A DNA stretch of 64,000 nt from Phaeosaccion multiseriatum. Lineage: Eukaryota; Ochrophyta, other classes. The position numbers and the translations under genes were made by a program. Positions 1 through 10,363 of this stretch are shown here, piece after piece. The notes below the pieces were generated by a model. The model searched no databases. It was given only the letters and a program-made list of their open reading frames with translations, and was not told the DNA's origin. Every line of letters starts with the position of its first letter. Within the stretch, counting starts at the first letter, position 1. The stretch lies in the NCBI GenBank assembly GCA_965112735.1, contig OZ218963.1, positions 3,224,001 to 3,288,000 on the forward strand, given 5' to 3'.

Positions 1-903
1 GGGACCCCATCTGGCACTACGCACACGTCACCGCCTTCGTGCTGGCACAGTAAGTCAACCACAAATCACAATCGCCACCAAGCACACTACTGTCTGTGTG
101 TGATCCTTTTGTTATTTGGGGGCACAGGGGGGGTGGTGCTGAGCTTATGGACACGGAAGGTTGCGCTCACACATGTGTACAGATTGAACTCCAACAGTAG
201 TGTGCGCGCTTTACGATCAAGCGGCACTCACTATGTGTCTCAAAAACTGTCTTTACTCTCCCCCCCCCCCCCCCACGTTTCTACTCCTGCTCCTAACCCC
301 CTTTCCCTGTCCTCCTCCTCCTCCTCCCCTGCCTTCTTCTTCTTCTTCTTCTTCTTCTTCTTCTTCTTCTTCTTCTTCTTCTTCTTCTTCTTCTTCTTCT
401 TCTTCTTCTTCTTCTTCTCTGTTTCCGTCTCCTCCTCCCCCTCTGCCTCCTCCTCTTCCCAGGCTGAGTCCGCGCAAGTACGGCCTGCTGGCCGCTGCGC
501 ACAACAAGTTCACCGTGGATCCCAACTACTTCCTTCCCTCCGACCCTTCCCGCCTCGATCACTCGCGATGCTGCTCCATCCCTATCTGCCAGGACCTTTG
601 TCGGAGAATCACGATCGCCAATCCCGTCTTCTCCAACTCGGTACGTTCGAACACAGATTCACAGGCAAGTTGATAAGTTGGTACATTGGATACACCTACT
701 CTTTTGCCCTGTTGATCATCCCTCCCCCGCGTTCCTCCCCCACCCGCCGTCTCGTCTTTTTGATCCCAGCAACAAAGCCCCGTACTCTTTGAAGTCCCGG
801 GGCAGCAGCAGCAGCAGCAGCAACAACAACCACCACCACAGCAGCAGCAGCAACAACAACAACAACCACCACAGCAGCAGCAGCAGCAGTGGGAGTTGGC
901 AAC

Positions 904-954
<51 letters not shown>

Positions 955-1069
955 TCAACCAGCACCACAGCAGCAGCAGCAGCCAGTGGAGGACATATGG
1001 GGCTTACCTGCGCAGCAACAGCCGGTGGGGGTGGGGGGTGGGGATTGGGGGTACCAGGACAAGAGATAG
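1..1069 (+). CDS. Gln-rich protein of unknown function, C-terminal part (5' truncated)
   Basis: Three exons can be joined: 1-49, 463-640 and 770-1069. The introns are GT-AG (donor GTAAGT at 50, donor GTACGT at 641) and the phases fit, ending at TAG 1067-1069. The first about 75 visible residues are ordinary globular-looking sequence (WHYAHVTAFVLAQLSPRKYG, then a Cys-containing stretch SRCCSIPICQDLC). The last exon is almost entirely polyglutamine broken by Pro, and ends in a Gly/Trp tail (WGLPAQQQPVG). The CAG/CAA run in the last exon is only meaningful in this frame; the other two frames give poly-Ser and poly-Ala. I do not recognise the family. The first intron holds a long TTC microsatellite. 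The gene start lies outside the window. Confidence 0.6.
333..418. repeat. (TTC)n microsatellite in intron
   Basis: About 28 near-perfect TTC units directly upstream of the polypyrimidine tract and acceptor of exon 463-640. They are pyrimidine-rich in the sense of the host transcript. Confidence 0.95.
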
Positions 1070-1558
1070 CATCAGGAGGGATCAGACCTCACGAGCGGCA
1101 CTACGAAGGTCTAGGCCACGAGCAGTAGCAGGAGCAGCAGCAGCAGCAGCACAGCAGCAGCGGCGGCTACGGCAGCAGTAGCAGCAGCAGCGTTGGCAGT
1201 GTTTCAGCAGTGGAGGCCTTGATATTGGAAATCACTAATTGCAGCATCTTGATTTATAGCTGAGCGACAGCAGAGGAGAAGTGACCCAACTTGGCCTGGA
1301 CAAAAACTAAATTTTTACACTCCAGAGAGAAGTAATCATAAGGCCTGGACATACAAAAAAATTCCACTTTGATTTATTAACACTCATTTTGCGTAAGAAT
1401 CGCCCACATGGCCCGTTCTTTTAGGGATCGGGCGGCAAGGGGGAGTGCTCTTGCAGAAATGCCGACAAGTAGGGAAGGGGAAAGGGATGAAAGCCGAAAG
1501 ACTATGGCTGGATAGTCTATGTGTAAAGTTCCAATCAATCAATTGATCCATCAGTCAA
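1070..1558. other. Convergent intergenic region
   Basis: Holds the 3' flanks of the Gln-rich gene (+) and the TrhO-methyltransferase gene (-). A CAG-rich stretch continues to about 1190. Apart from AT-rich segments near 1300-1380 I see no gene or RNA. Confidence 0.6.
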
Positions 1559-4500
1559 TCAGCCTTTCCATCGCACCAGTGTTAGACCGTCCCTCAAGGG
1601 AAGCACGACGATCTCTACCCGAGGATCGGCGTTGATGTGGTCATTGAAGTCCGCAAGGCTCTCGGCGATTCTTCTCCGCCTCTTCACTCGTTTGGCCAGG
1701 ATTTTGTCCTCCTTTCCTCCTCCCCCTCCGCCTGCTCCTGCCTCTGCTCCTACTGCTGCTGCCGATGCTACTGTTGTTGTTGTTGCTGCTGCCGATGCTA
1801 CTGTTGTTGCTGCTGATACTCCTTCAACTTCAAGCCCTCCTACCTCGCTCAGTGCTTCACCACTGCTGCTACTGCTGCTGCTGCTACTGCCAATCTGGCT
1901 TGCCTCCTCGCTCCTCTCGTGCTCCACTTCCAGAACTTCCCCATGAAACATGACATTGTCCACCAGCAAGAGGCCCTTCTTGCTCAACAAGCGATTGTCC
2001 ATTATCGTGTCGTAGTATGTCCGGTACATGCGCTTGTCTCCGTCGATAAAGACGATATCAAAGGGTTGCTCTCCTCCCTCGACCATACCCTGAAGCGTGT
2101 CCATCGCCGGTCCAAGCTCGACACGTATTCTGCCGCCGTACTCGCTCTCATCGAAGAAACGCTGCGCAAAAGCGGCACTTCGCGGATCAATCTCGCACGT
2201 AACGACTTGTTGGTCCCTCCTCTCGTGCTTCCTCTGACCCGACGTACCAGCGAGGCTGTCGAGGCCCTCAGTCGTCGAGGTCGTAGTCGAACTAAGGCCC
2301 TCCGCAAAGCACAGCGCACTGTAGCCTGTAAAACAGCCAATCTCCAAGACTCTTTGGGCACCGAGCAGTTTCGTCAAGAGCGTGAGAAGCCGCCCTTGGA
2401 GGTGACCCGCAAGCATATGGGCCGCCGATGAGTACTCCTCGGATGTCTCCTTCCTGTGTTCCCGTGTACATTCAGTCAGAGGTAAGTAAGTACGTAAGTA
2501 AGTAAAGTAAGTAAGGACACCCTGGGGGGGCGGGGGAGCGGAGGGCAAAGCACTCCGCCATGCTTAATACAAACGCACCGCAAACGGAAGAAGTTGGGTT
2601 TCACATGTACCCAACTAACTCATGGTAGTGCTCTTCACCTCCCCACCCTCCCAAGAAGCGTCCAATTGACACGTGACACTCTCAACCCCACTCTCTAACA
2701 TTCATGGAGTAGGCACAGAAGCTTCGATATCGACTCCGTTTATGGTGTTCGATATTGACAAGGTCACACAAATCTCGCGCACTCACCGCAGTCGTGCGAG
2801 GAGGGCTGGCTCCTCACTGGACTTGTCAGAGGCATACCGCTCCATGAGCTCATCCATCTTGCGATTGAGGCCTGCGTTCTGAAACCGCTGCGGTACCACC
2901 TCCCACTGCTCCTGCTGCTGTATCACTAACTGCTCCTGCTGCTGCTGCTGCTGCAGCTGCGCGTCCTCGCTACTGTGGGGAGGAGTATCCGTAGTGGCGG
3001 TGGCCGCAGTACCCGCAGAAATTGGCTGTACCACATTGGCGATGTTCGGCGTTAGGGTAGCGCGTGTTGTGGAAGGCGCGGTGAACACCCCCCCCGGGGA
3101 CAGTCCACCACCTGTTGCTGGTGCTGCTCCTGCTGCTGCCCCACTCGCTGCCGTGTCACCAGCTGCTACTGCTGCGCGCATGATTTGGCAGCCTTTGCTG
3201 CAACAGCCGTCGTACTTTTGACCACAGGCTGAGCATTGTATGAATCTGACGTGACAGCGTTCGTTACGACAATTTACCTGAGAGCGCATCACAATTAGAT
3301 GAAGAAAAAAGTCGTTCGTTACTCCACACACACGCCGATCGTTACTCCACACACACGCCGACCGCCGAAACCCACAACGCATGCACAAACACTGTCGTTT
3401 CCGCACTGCCAAAAGCCTTCTCTCTCCGCCCAACCATACACTACTCTCTCTGTACAGTACCAAATGTGTCAAGTCACTCTTTCTGCTTTTTGGGCTCTCC
3501 TTGATCTACTCACATGGTCGTCGTTGGGGGTCCCACATTGATCACAATTGGAGAGCACGTCTTGAGTAATTCTCTCTCCCATTCGATTGTCAAACACGTA
3601 GTTCTTTCCCTTGAACTTGCTGGTGGTGCCCCCCTCCTCTTGCAGCTTGCTGACATACCTGGCGAGTCAAGAGGACAGGAGGACACTCGTGTTTAGAAAG
3701 TCACCACCACCCACCACCTGCCGTCCGTATGGAACATGGGTGGGGGTACATGGAAGCCCTCGAGTAACTACGCACTAAGAAAGTAACTATACACAAACAA
3801 AGACCTCTATATATACCTCGTCTGGCGCGCGACTTGCGAGCGTCGGAACGCCGCTTGCCGACGTAACGAAACACTCCAATTGCTCCACACCACCCGCTAG
3901 TCGGACCTCCGTCATGACTCACCTGGCGTACTTTATGATGCCCCCATTGAGGCGCTTGACGTTGGTGAAGCCCATCTCCTGCTCCAGATAGGCGGCAATC
4001 TTGACGCACCGAATTCCCCCGGTGCAGTACGTGAGCACTGGGCGGTCCTTGGGTGTGTCTCGGAGGGATTGCCGTAAGGAGTCCCAAGACTCGCGGAAGA
4101 AGGAGGTGTCTAGTGGAACGGCTGTGCCGAGGGAGGGGGAGGAGCGGGCGGGGGTGGAAAAATCCATGTGGAGAGGGAAGGGAAGCAGGGGAGGAGGGGG
4201 GGGCGAGAGGGTGCGCATGGATGGGTGGCACGAAACGCCACACCAGAAGTTCGTCAGTCTTGAGACATTCGGTTGTTCGTCCAAGCAATTAGTCAGTCAG
4301 TCAGTCAATCAATCAAATCGGATGTGTGGGTGCGGACAGTCAATCAGTCAAGTCAGACCACCAGTGCTGCGTGACCCCGAATACATAACGTTACGTACCC
4401 GTGTCAAAAATGCCAACATCCGTTTCGTAAGTGTTTCTACAGTCTAGAACAACGGTGTCGTCCCTGTCCACCATCTCGTGCCAAGCGTCGGGCTCCATGC

Positions 4501-7161
4501 CCTCTCCAATGTTGGAGTCGAATTGCAGCGCCGTTGTGACTGGGTCCAACCCGTCCGAGACGATTTGGTGCCGCATCCGAACATGCAGGTTGGAAAAGGG
4601 CCTTGTGGTTGTGACCATCGGGGACATGCGTGTAGTGTATGTACGTAGGTAAGGAAAATGCAAGTCTTGGATTGGGTTCCGCCTTCATTTTGCAGACCCA
4701 CCACATGGGACGACACGTCAAGAGGACCCACCCACTGCCATCGCTCTATGGCACTCTATGGCACTTACCTCCTCGAGTTGAACTTGTCCCGACTCCAGAC
4801 CTCAGTGTCCTGCCCGCATGTGAGGGGGCGCAGAAAGGCACAATGACGAGGGGGGGTTCAGCGCGATACCCTATCCCCTTAAAACTTGTTTCAAATTCAG
4901 TGAGTGCACGCGTCCGCCCGCCCTTCCCACCGGAGAGAGAAAGACAGGGACAGAGAGAGAGAGACACACACACAAAGAGAGAGAGAGAAAGAGAGCCCTC
5001 TCGACCCCCCCCCCCACACACACGCAAGGTTCCTTTCCTTCTCACCTTGTTGATGTAAACGCCCTGCAGCTTCTCGACGGAGTCCACAGCCAGCTTAAAG
5101 TGATCCATCACTTGGAGAGGTACGCTCATTTGGGCATTGATGCCCTCGTGGGCTACATACACCCTCCCAAACACTCCCAGCGGCCTCCACAGCATCTGCA
5201 GCATCAGACTGAACGTCTCTGGATCATCGATCGGCACAAATCTGATGGGGAGGGGAGAGGGGAGGGTGGGGGGGCGGGCGAATGCCTGAGCACGGTGAGG
5301 TACAGCTGTGGCGAGAGAGAGTGGAGAGGGAGAGGAGAGAGGGAGGGAGAGAGGAGAGAGAGAGAGAGAGAGGAGAGAGGGAGAGAGAGAGAAGAGAGGG
5401 AGAGAGAGGAGAGAGGGAGAGAGAGAGGAGAGAGGGAGAGAGAGGAGAGAGGCAGAGAGAGAGGAGAGCGGGAGAGGAGAGAGGGAGAGGAGAGGGAGAG
5501 AGAGGAGAGAGGGAGGAGAGAGAGAGAGGAGAGAGGGAGAGAGGGAGGAGAGAGAGGAGAGAGAGGAGAGAGGGAGAGAGAGGAGAGAGGGAGAGAGGGA
5601 GGAGAGAGGGAGAGAGAGAAGAGAGGGAGAGGAGAGAGGAGAGAGGGAGAGGAGAGAGGGGGTAGGAGGGAGAGGGAGAGGAAGAGTAACGAGTCTCGGA
5701 CGGGCCAGAGAATCACTCACCTGTAGAAGGAAATCATCTGCCACTGATCCGGGTCCTCTACGTCGGGAAGATTCTGCAAATAAGGCGGAACTTCATCCTC
5801 CGGGATATCGGGGTGAATGTCGAGGAATATGTAAAGGTCCTTGCCCTCCGTCTCCTTCAATGAAGGCAAAAGGAGAGGGGCGGGGGAGGGCATATGGACA
5901 GTCAGGCCCAGGAAGGACAGCACGGGGGGAAGAATTGCAAGAGCCCAGAGACTATAAACTTTGTTCATCATATGTATCACTCACCGCCCAGTGAAGCGCC
6001 TCTCGCATTCCGGCATCGTCTGTGAGCCGAGCCTTGTCCCCTTCCCGATCTGTCTTTACACTGCACGAGAAGGATAAGAGATACGGAGCAGAGAAAGTAC
6101 TCAGCGCAGAGCAAGCAGAGAAAAATGCCCAGAGCTAACCTTCTCAGCCTTCTTTGTGGGCTAGCTTCTTTTCCAACAAGGAAGACTGCGACCCCATCCC
6201 CCTGACTCTCTGAAGTATTAGTGCCCTTACCTGAGAACAAACGGTAAACCTTTGAGCGGAAAGGCCTCAGTGATCGCCTCGCTGATGGTTTCCAGCAATC
6301 CTTCCTCCCGTTGTAGGTCCTCTTGTGAAACAAACACTCTGGACCTCTTCTCCCGACCCTTTAGTCGGAGGCGCGCTCGCAACTCCGGAGAAGCGATGAC
6401 CTGTATTTGGCCACATCGGCACCCAAAGAGTCAAAAGGCCGAGAGCGAGAGCAGTATGAGGAAACAGGGTGCAAGTCGCCAGGGAAATCGCAGGCATGAC
6501 GGCCCTTCCAAAGCCCTGACCTTGAGCGGCGTCAGGTCCTTCGACTCCATTTCTTGCTTGATACTGAGGTTTCTCTCCCGAAGGCGCTTGCCGTTCTCCT
6601 TCCTCCTTTCCCTCCCGCCTTCCTGCTGTTGCCTGAGCAATTCTTGCTGCGCTGTCTCCATCAAGGAGGGCAGACGGCGAGGTATACCAGCATTCTCCCT
6701 CCGTGCTACAGTCGTTGTCGCCTCCGTGAGAGCAGTGCCGGTGGCAGTAGGGCCACTGCCCCTGCTGATAGTATCATCACTATTTCTGCCGGCATCGTCG
6801 AGACTACTACTGCTGCTGCTGGTGGTGCTTCTCCTTCTACTTGAGTGGCTCCTTCCCCAATCCTGGGCATGGAGCAAAGAGGGCGGAGGCGAGAGGTTGG
6901 GAACGAGCGACGGCCTCAACCCCAAGCAACACTGGAGCCACCCAGCTCTTCACCGAGTCACGCACATGCACTCTCTCATCAGTAAGCCACGTTCTTCTTA
7001 ACCTTCCTCTCTCCTCCCTTCATCACCTTGGTGATCCTTGGTTGATGCTGCTGCAGCTTTGCCAGCTGAGGCGCGTTGAAGGCGTAGGCAGCAGCAGAGG
7101 CAGACAGCAGCAGCAGAATAGTTGCAGCTCTATTGGCTCTGATTCCACAGCAAGTAATCAT
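1559..7161 (-). CDS. Plastid-targeted TrhO-type tRNA uridine hydroxylase fused to a SAM-dependent O-methyltransferase
   Basis: Twelve exons (transcript order): 7161-7003, 6862-6521, 6400-6231, 6060-5985, 5854-5721, 5241-5046, 4809-4769, 4601-4399, 4121-3923, 3658-3514, 3277-2787, 2453-1559. All phases fit, giving about 1016 aa. The first donor is uncertain (7003 or 6991). Residues 1-30 are a signal peptide ending AAAYA before FNAP, a heterokont plastid signal. Residues about 250-372 match the TrhO/YceA N-domain (ISFYR, GRVYVAHEGINAQMSVP). Residues about 373-515 are rhodanese (CRNTYET; active loop CTGGIRC, Cys about 473). Residues about 535-590 form the TrhO Cys cluster (CDQCG, CSACGQKYDGCCSKGC). 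Residues about 690-1016 are a class I O-methyltransferase (LEIGCFTGYSA, CEIDP, FIDGDK, LLLVDNV, LPLRDGLTLVRW) carrying a low-complexity insert. Known: TrhO makes ho5U34 in bacterial tRNA and TrmR-type methyltransferases make mo5U34. The combined activity is inferred. Exon 3277-2787 holds both the Cys cluster and the first methyltransferase helix, so the fusion is not a prediction artefact. Confidence 0.88.
5300..5690. repeat. GA-rich microsatellite in intron
   Basis: About 400 bp of GAGAGG/GGGAGA units fill most of the intron between exons 5854-5721 and 5241-5046 of the TrhO fusion. In the sense strand of that gene the run is CT-rich. Long frames through it (Arg-Glu or Leu-Ser repeats) are meaningless. 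Confidence 0.95.
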
Positions 7162-7292
7162 GTGGGGGAAAAAATTAGAGGAGAAGATGGGATTGAAGGG
7201 AGGGGGCAGTTGCAGTTTCAGACCATTAGATTTCCTTTCGTCCTGCTTTTTCGCTCTGTCTTTCCTCCTTTTAGTGTCCACACACACTGACA
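7162..7292. promoter_or_regulatory. Divergent promoter interval, TrhO fusion / CBS gene
   Basis: Only 131 bp separate the ATG of the TrhO-methyltransferase (7161, -) from the ATG of the CBS-pair gene (7293, +). Both 5' UTRs and core promoters must lie here or overlap. No TATA box is evident to me. The bounds depend on my start choices. Confidence 0.5.
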
Positions 7293-9365
7293 ATGTTCAG
7301 AGCCGGTGTAGGCGTCAGCCGGGTGAGTGAAAACGGTCTTCTTTGCTCTTTTTGGGACATCTCATAGCCCCTTCTCGCTCTTCTGCTGACAGACTGCGAG
7401 CCTGCTGCGCTCACAGGCAGCTCGGACCACGATAACGCGCGGAACGCTATCGGCAGCGGAGGCGGCCGCGGCCTACGGAGAAGAGAGTACGTCAGAGTAC
7501 AAGGGGTGTGAAGGGAAAGAGAGACGACAGCAGCAAAGATGAGAGGGAGGGGAAGAGGCGACGGGCAAGGATAGGCGGCTCTGCGTGGGAAGGAGAGGAG
7601 GGGAATACGGTCACTATACCTCTATACGACCCACTCTGTCATTCAGCCGTTCCCCTCGCTTCCTTTCCCGCTTCATCCGTGTCTCGCGTCCTCTCCTCCT
7701 CCTTCTCACCTCCTCAGAACAAACCGTCGAAGAGGCTTGGAAAATGAGTTGGTGAGTTTTTTGCTCTGAGTCTCTCATCTCATCATGTCTGCTCTCGGCT
7801 CCTCGTGCTTGCCCTCATCTCCTCATGCTTGCTCTCTCTCTCTCGTTTTTCCTCGACTCTTGTCTCTCAAACCCCCTCTGTGTTCCCCTCCCTCCCCCCT
7901 TCTCCCTCCTTATATCTCTGCCCCCCTCTCCCCTCTCTCTCCCACGAAGCTACTATAACATGGACTACACGATCAAACAAGACGCAACTGTATACGAGGC
8001 AATCCAGCGTCTCGCAGCGTACAACGTGGGCTGCCTCCTGGTGACCTCTCCAGACGACGATAAGAAGCTCACCGGAGTCTTCTCCGAACGAGACTACTGC
8101 TGCAAGGTAGGTATGGCTCAGTTGACTCATGCGTTTGGGGTTTTGGAGCAGCGTGCCACAGAGTCGGGGGAGCCGACGACTGGGGCTGCTGTACCACCAA
8201 CTGCTGCGCGCCCCCACCCTTTTCGTGCTCCTTAAATGCTTAAGCGTCACATCTCTCATCATTTTCCATCCAGCTTCTCTTGTCCCTTCCTTCCTTCCTC
8301 CTCCCATCCCACTCCTCCTGCCCTCCCCCTGTCCCTTCTTTCCATCTTCCTCTCTCCTTCCGCCTCACATCCCTCTGGGGGTGGTGTGTTTACTTTTATC
8401 TCCCACCTCTTCCTACCTACCTACCTATCTACTTTCCTACTAACCCACCTACCTCCCTTACTTGCCTCCTTACCCCCCCACACACTCAAATCTACCGCAA
8501 GGTGGCATTGCACGGCCGAAACTCGAAGGAAACCCTCGTGTCAGACTGTTGGACTCCGGTGTCAAAATTGGTCAGCGTAGACGAGAAAGACACTGTGGAC
8601 GTATGCGTTGAGAAGATGCTGTCTGCCGATATCCGCCACCTTCCAGTGCTGGACAGCACCTCTGGAAAGATCTACGGTTTGCTAAGGTACGTAGCATCAT
8701 TTCGTATATATATTATTATACTCATCTCTTTCCTTTGGTCTTACGTATTCCTCGTTGACCTCTGGGTTCGGCTCCAAATTTCGTCAACGTTATCCCCACC
8801 TCTGATGGCGCCAGCTTTGTCGGCTTTTTGCTCTCTCCCCTCCCCCCCCCAACCCCCCCCCCACGGGCTCCCGCCCCTGCCCGTTGGTGGGGAAATGGTC
8901 TTGTTTGCTGTTGTTTGATGCGGGCGGTGACTGCTGGACTTTTATCTGCCCTGCTTGACCGCACTAACAGCATAAAGGACTTGGTGAAGGTGAGGGAAGT
9001 AAATGAAGTGATGTGCCACGACCAACCAACACTGGCCAACACTGTGGGTTGCGGGGGTATAGCCTTTGGTAGCAGCTCTCGTATGAATCCATGTGCAGTA
9101 AGTTGTGAGTGGTCGGAGTTCCTTTTTTTTCTCTATCCTTTTGTCACTTGCTGGCGTACTCTCTTGAGCAACACCTCGGCTTTACTGTACCCTCACTGTC
9201 CCTTCACTGTCCTCACTGTCCCTTCACTGTACCCTCACTGTCCCCTCACTGCCCCCTCACCGTCCCCTCACTGCCCCCTCACTGTCCTCGTGTCCTGAAA
9301 CTGAAAAGGTCTATACCTCCGAGAAGGACGCGCTCATGGCCAAAGTCTTCGGAGCAGCGATTTGA
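7293..9365 (+). CDS. CBS-domain-pair protein, probably mitochondrial
   Basis: Seven exons: 7293-7322, 7393-7486, 7718-7751, 7950-8106, 8502-8686, 8971-8989, 9309-9365, all phase-consistent, giving about 191 aa. The N-terminus (MFRAGVGVSR, then TASLLRSQAARTTITRG) is Arg/Ser/Thr-rich without acidic residues, as in a mitochondrial presequence. Two CBS motifs follow. The first has VYEAIQRLAAYNVGCLLV ending in the typical SERDY; the second runs from VALHGRNSKETLVSDCWTP through DIRHLPVLD to GKIYGLLR and SIKDLVK. The length and ERDY..KVAL.GR.SKET pattern match the small stand-alone CBS proteins (plant CBSX3-like, bacterial CBS pairs), which bind adenine nucleotides and modulate partner enzymes. The partner here is unknown. 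A 19-nt internal exon (8971-8989) is unusually short but frame-required. Confidence 0.85.
9187..9296. repeat. Tandem CCTCACTGTCCCTT-type repeat in intron
   Basis: Seven or so imperfect units of about 14-16 bp (CCTCACTGTCCC / CCTTCACTGTA) lie just upstream of the last exon of the CBS gene and act as its polypyrimidine tract. Confidence 0.85.
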
Positions 9366-10363
9366 AGTGACTGGGCTGCGGAGGATCAGATCAAATAGGA
9401 TAGTATGTGATCATCGAGCTATTGGTCACGGAGCTGTTGGTAGCGTCGAGGAGGGACGATGGCCAACAGGGGCTCCATCCCTTGCGTCACGCACTGCACA
9501 CGTCACTTTGGGTAGAGTAGTGGGGAAGAACAAGTGGCGCACATGGAAGCCTCTTTGGGTCTAAGCAGGAACAAATGGAGGGTGATTTGTGTACCGTGCG
9601 TGCATCCGTGCGCGTCGCTTCTCTGTCGTCTCGCGGCTTCACATCGCATCACGCAGAGAGCAGCACTACCGACAGTCGAGCATGCAGCAAGCGTTACGAG
9701 CGTCACCCCATCAAGGGGCGTAAGAATCAACACGCTGGAGATGAGGCAGGCAGGCTCTGCAAGGAGTCACCCTCTGCGACCAAGAAGACACCAGACATCA
9801 TATGGGAAGGGACGAAAGACACGTGGTGCTCAATCGGCGATGGTCGAGACAGAGTGCAAAAGCAGCAGCAAAGCTGTAGATTTGTTGATGGTATACATAG
9901 CTGGATGCTGAGGTCAGCAGATACTGGCAAAAAGGGCCCCCGTAACTCAAAGACTACCAATCCTTCACCAGCCAAAAGCTTTACCTGACCGTCTGCAAGA
10001 GAATAGAAGGACCTGGAAGTGGTTGGTGGCTTTGTGATGTACACTGCTGCGGCAGGCTGCGACTGCTATTCACGCCCCATCCGCCTCCTCTCCCCTCCCC
10101 TCCTCTCCCCTGGTCTCAGCATCGAACCTCTGGAAACGCACCCTCACTGGCTGCCTGCATGGCAAGCCTAACACAAACGTCATGGCGATACCTTCCTACT
10201 CGTCCGTACGAGTCTGATCATCTCACCTTGTCCATCCCGCGAGAACGAGCCGTTGCCCTTCAAACACTAGGCGTCCCACTGCTGGCGAGTTTCGTACAGC
10301 TGACAGCACTTCTCTTGTAGAAAACAAGTCAGGCCTCGGCTGGTCATGTTACTTACATAACCG
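9366..10363. other. Convergent intergenic region without recognised gene
   Basis: About 1 kb between the stop of the CBS gene (+) and the stop of hisC (-). Open frames of 75-137 codons exist on both strands (for example 9575-9988), but they lack domain signatures, splice-compatible neighbours or a coherent composition. I see no RNA gene. Confidence 0.5.

Noticed and set aside
5100-5726. Long Arg-Glu-Gly and Leu-Ser open frames on both strands
   Set aside because: They run through a GA-rich microsatellite inside a TrhO-fusion intron; the flanking splice sites and phases require the region to be intronic.
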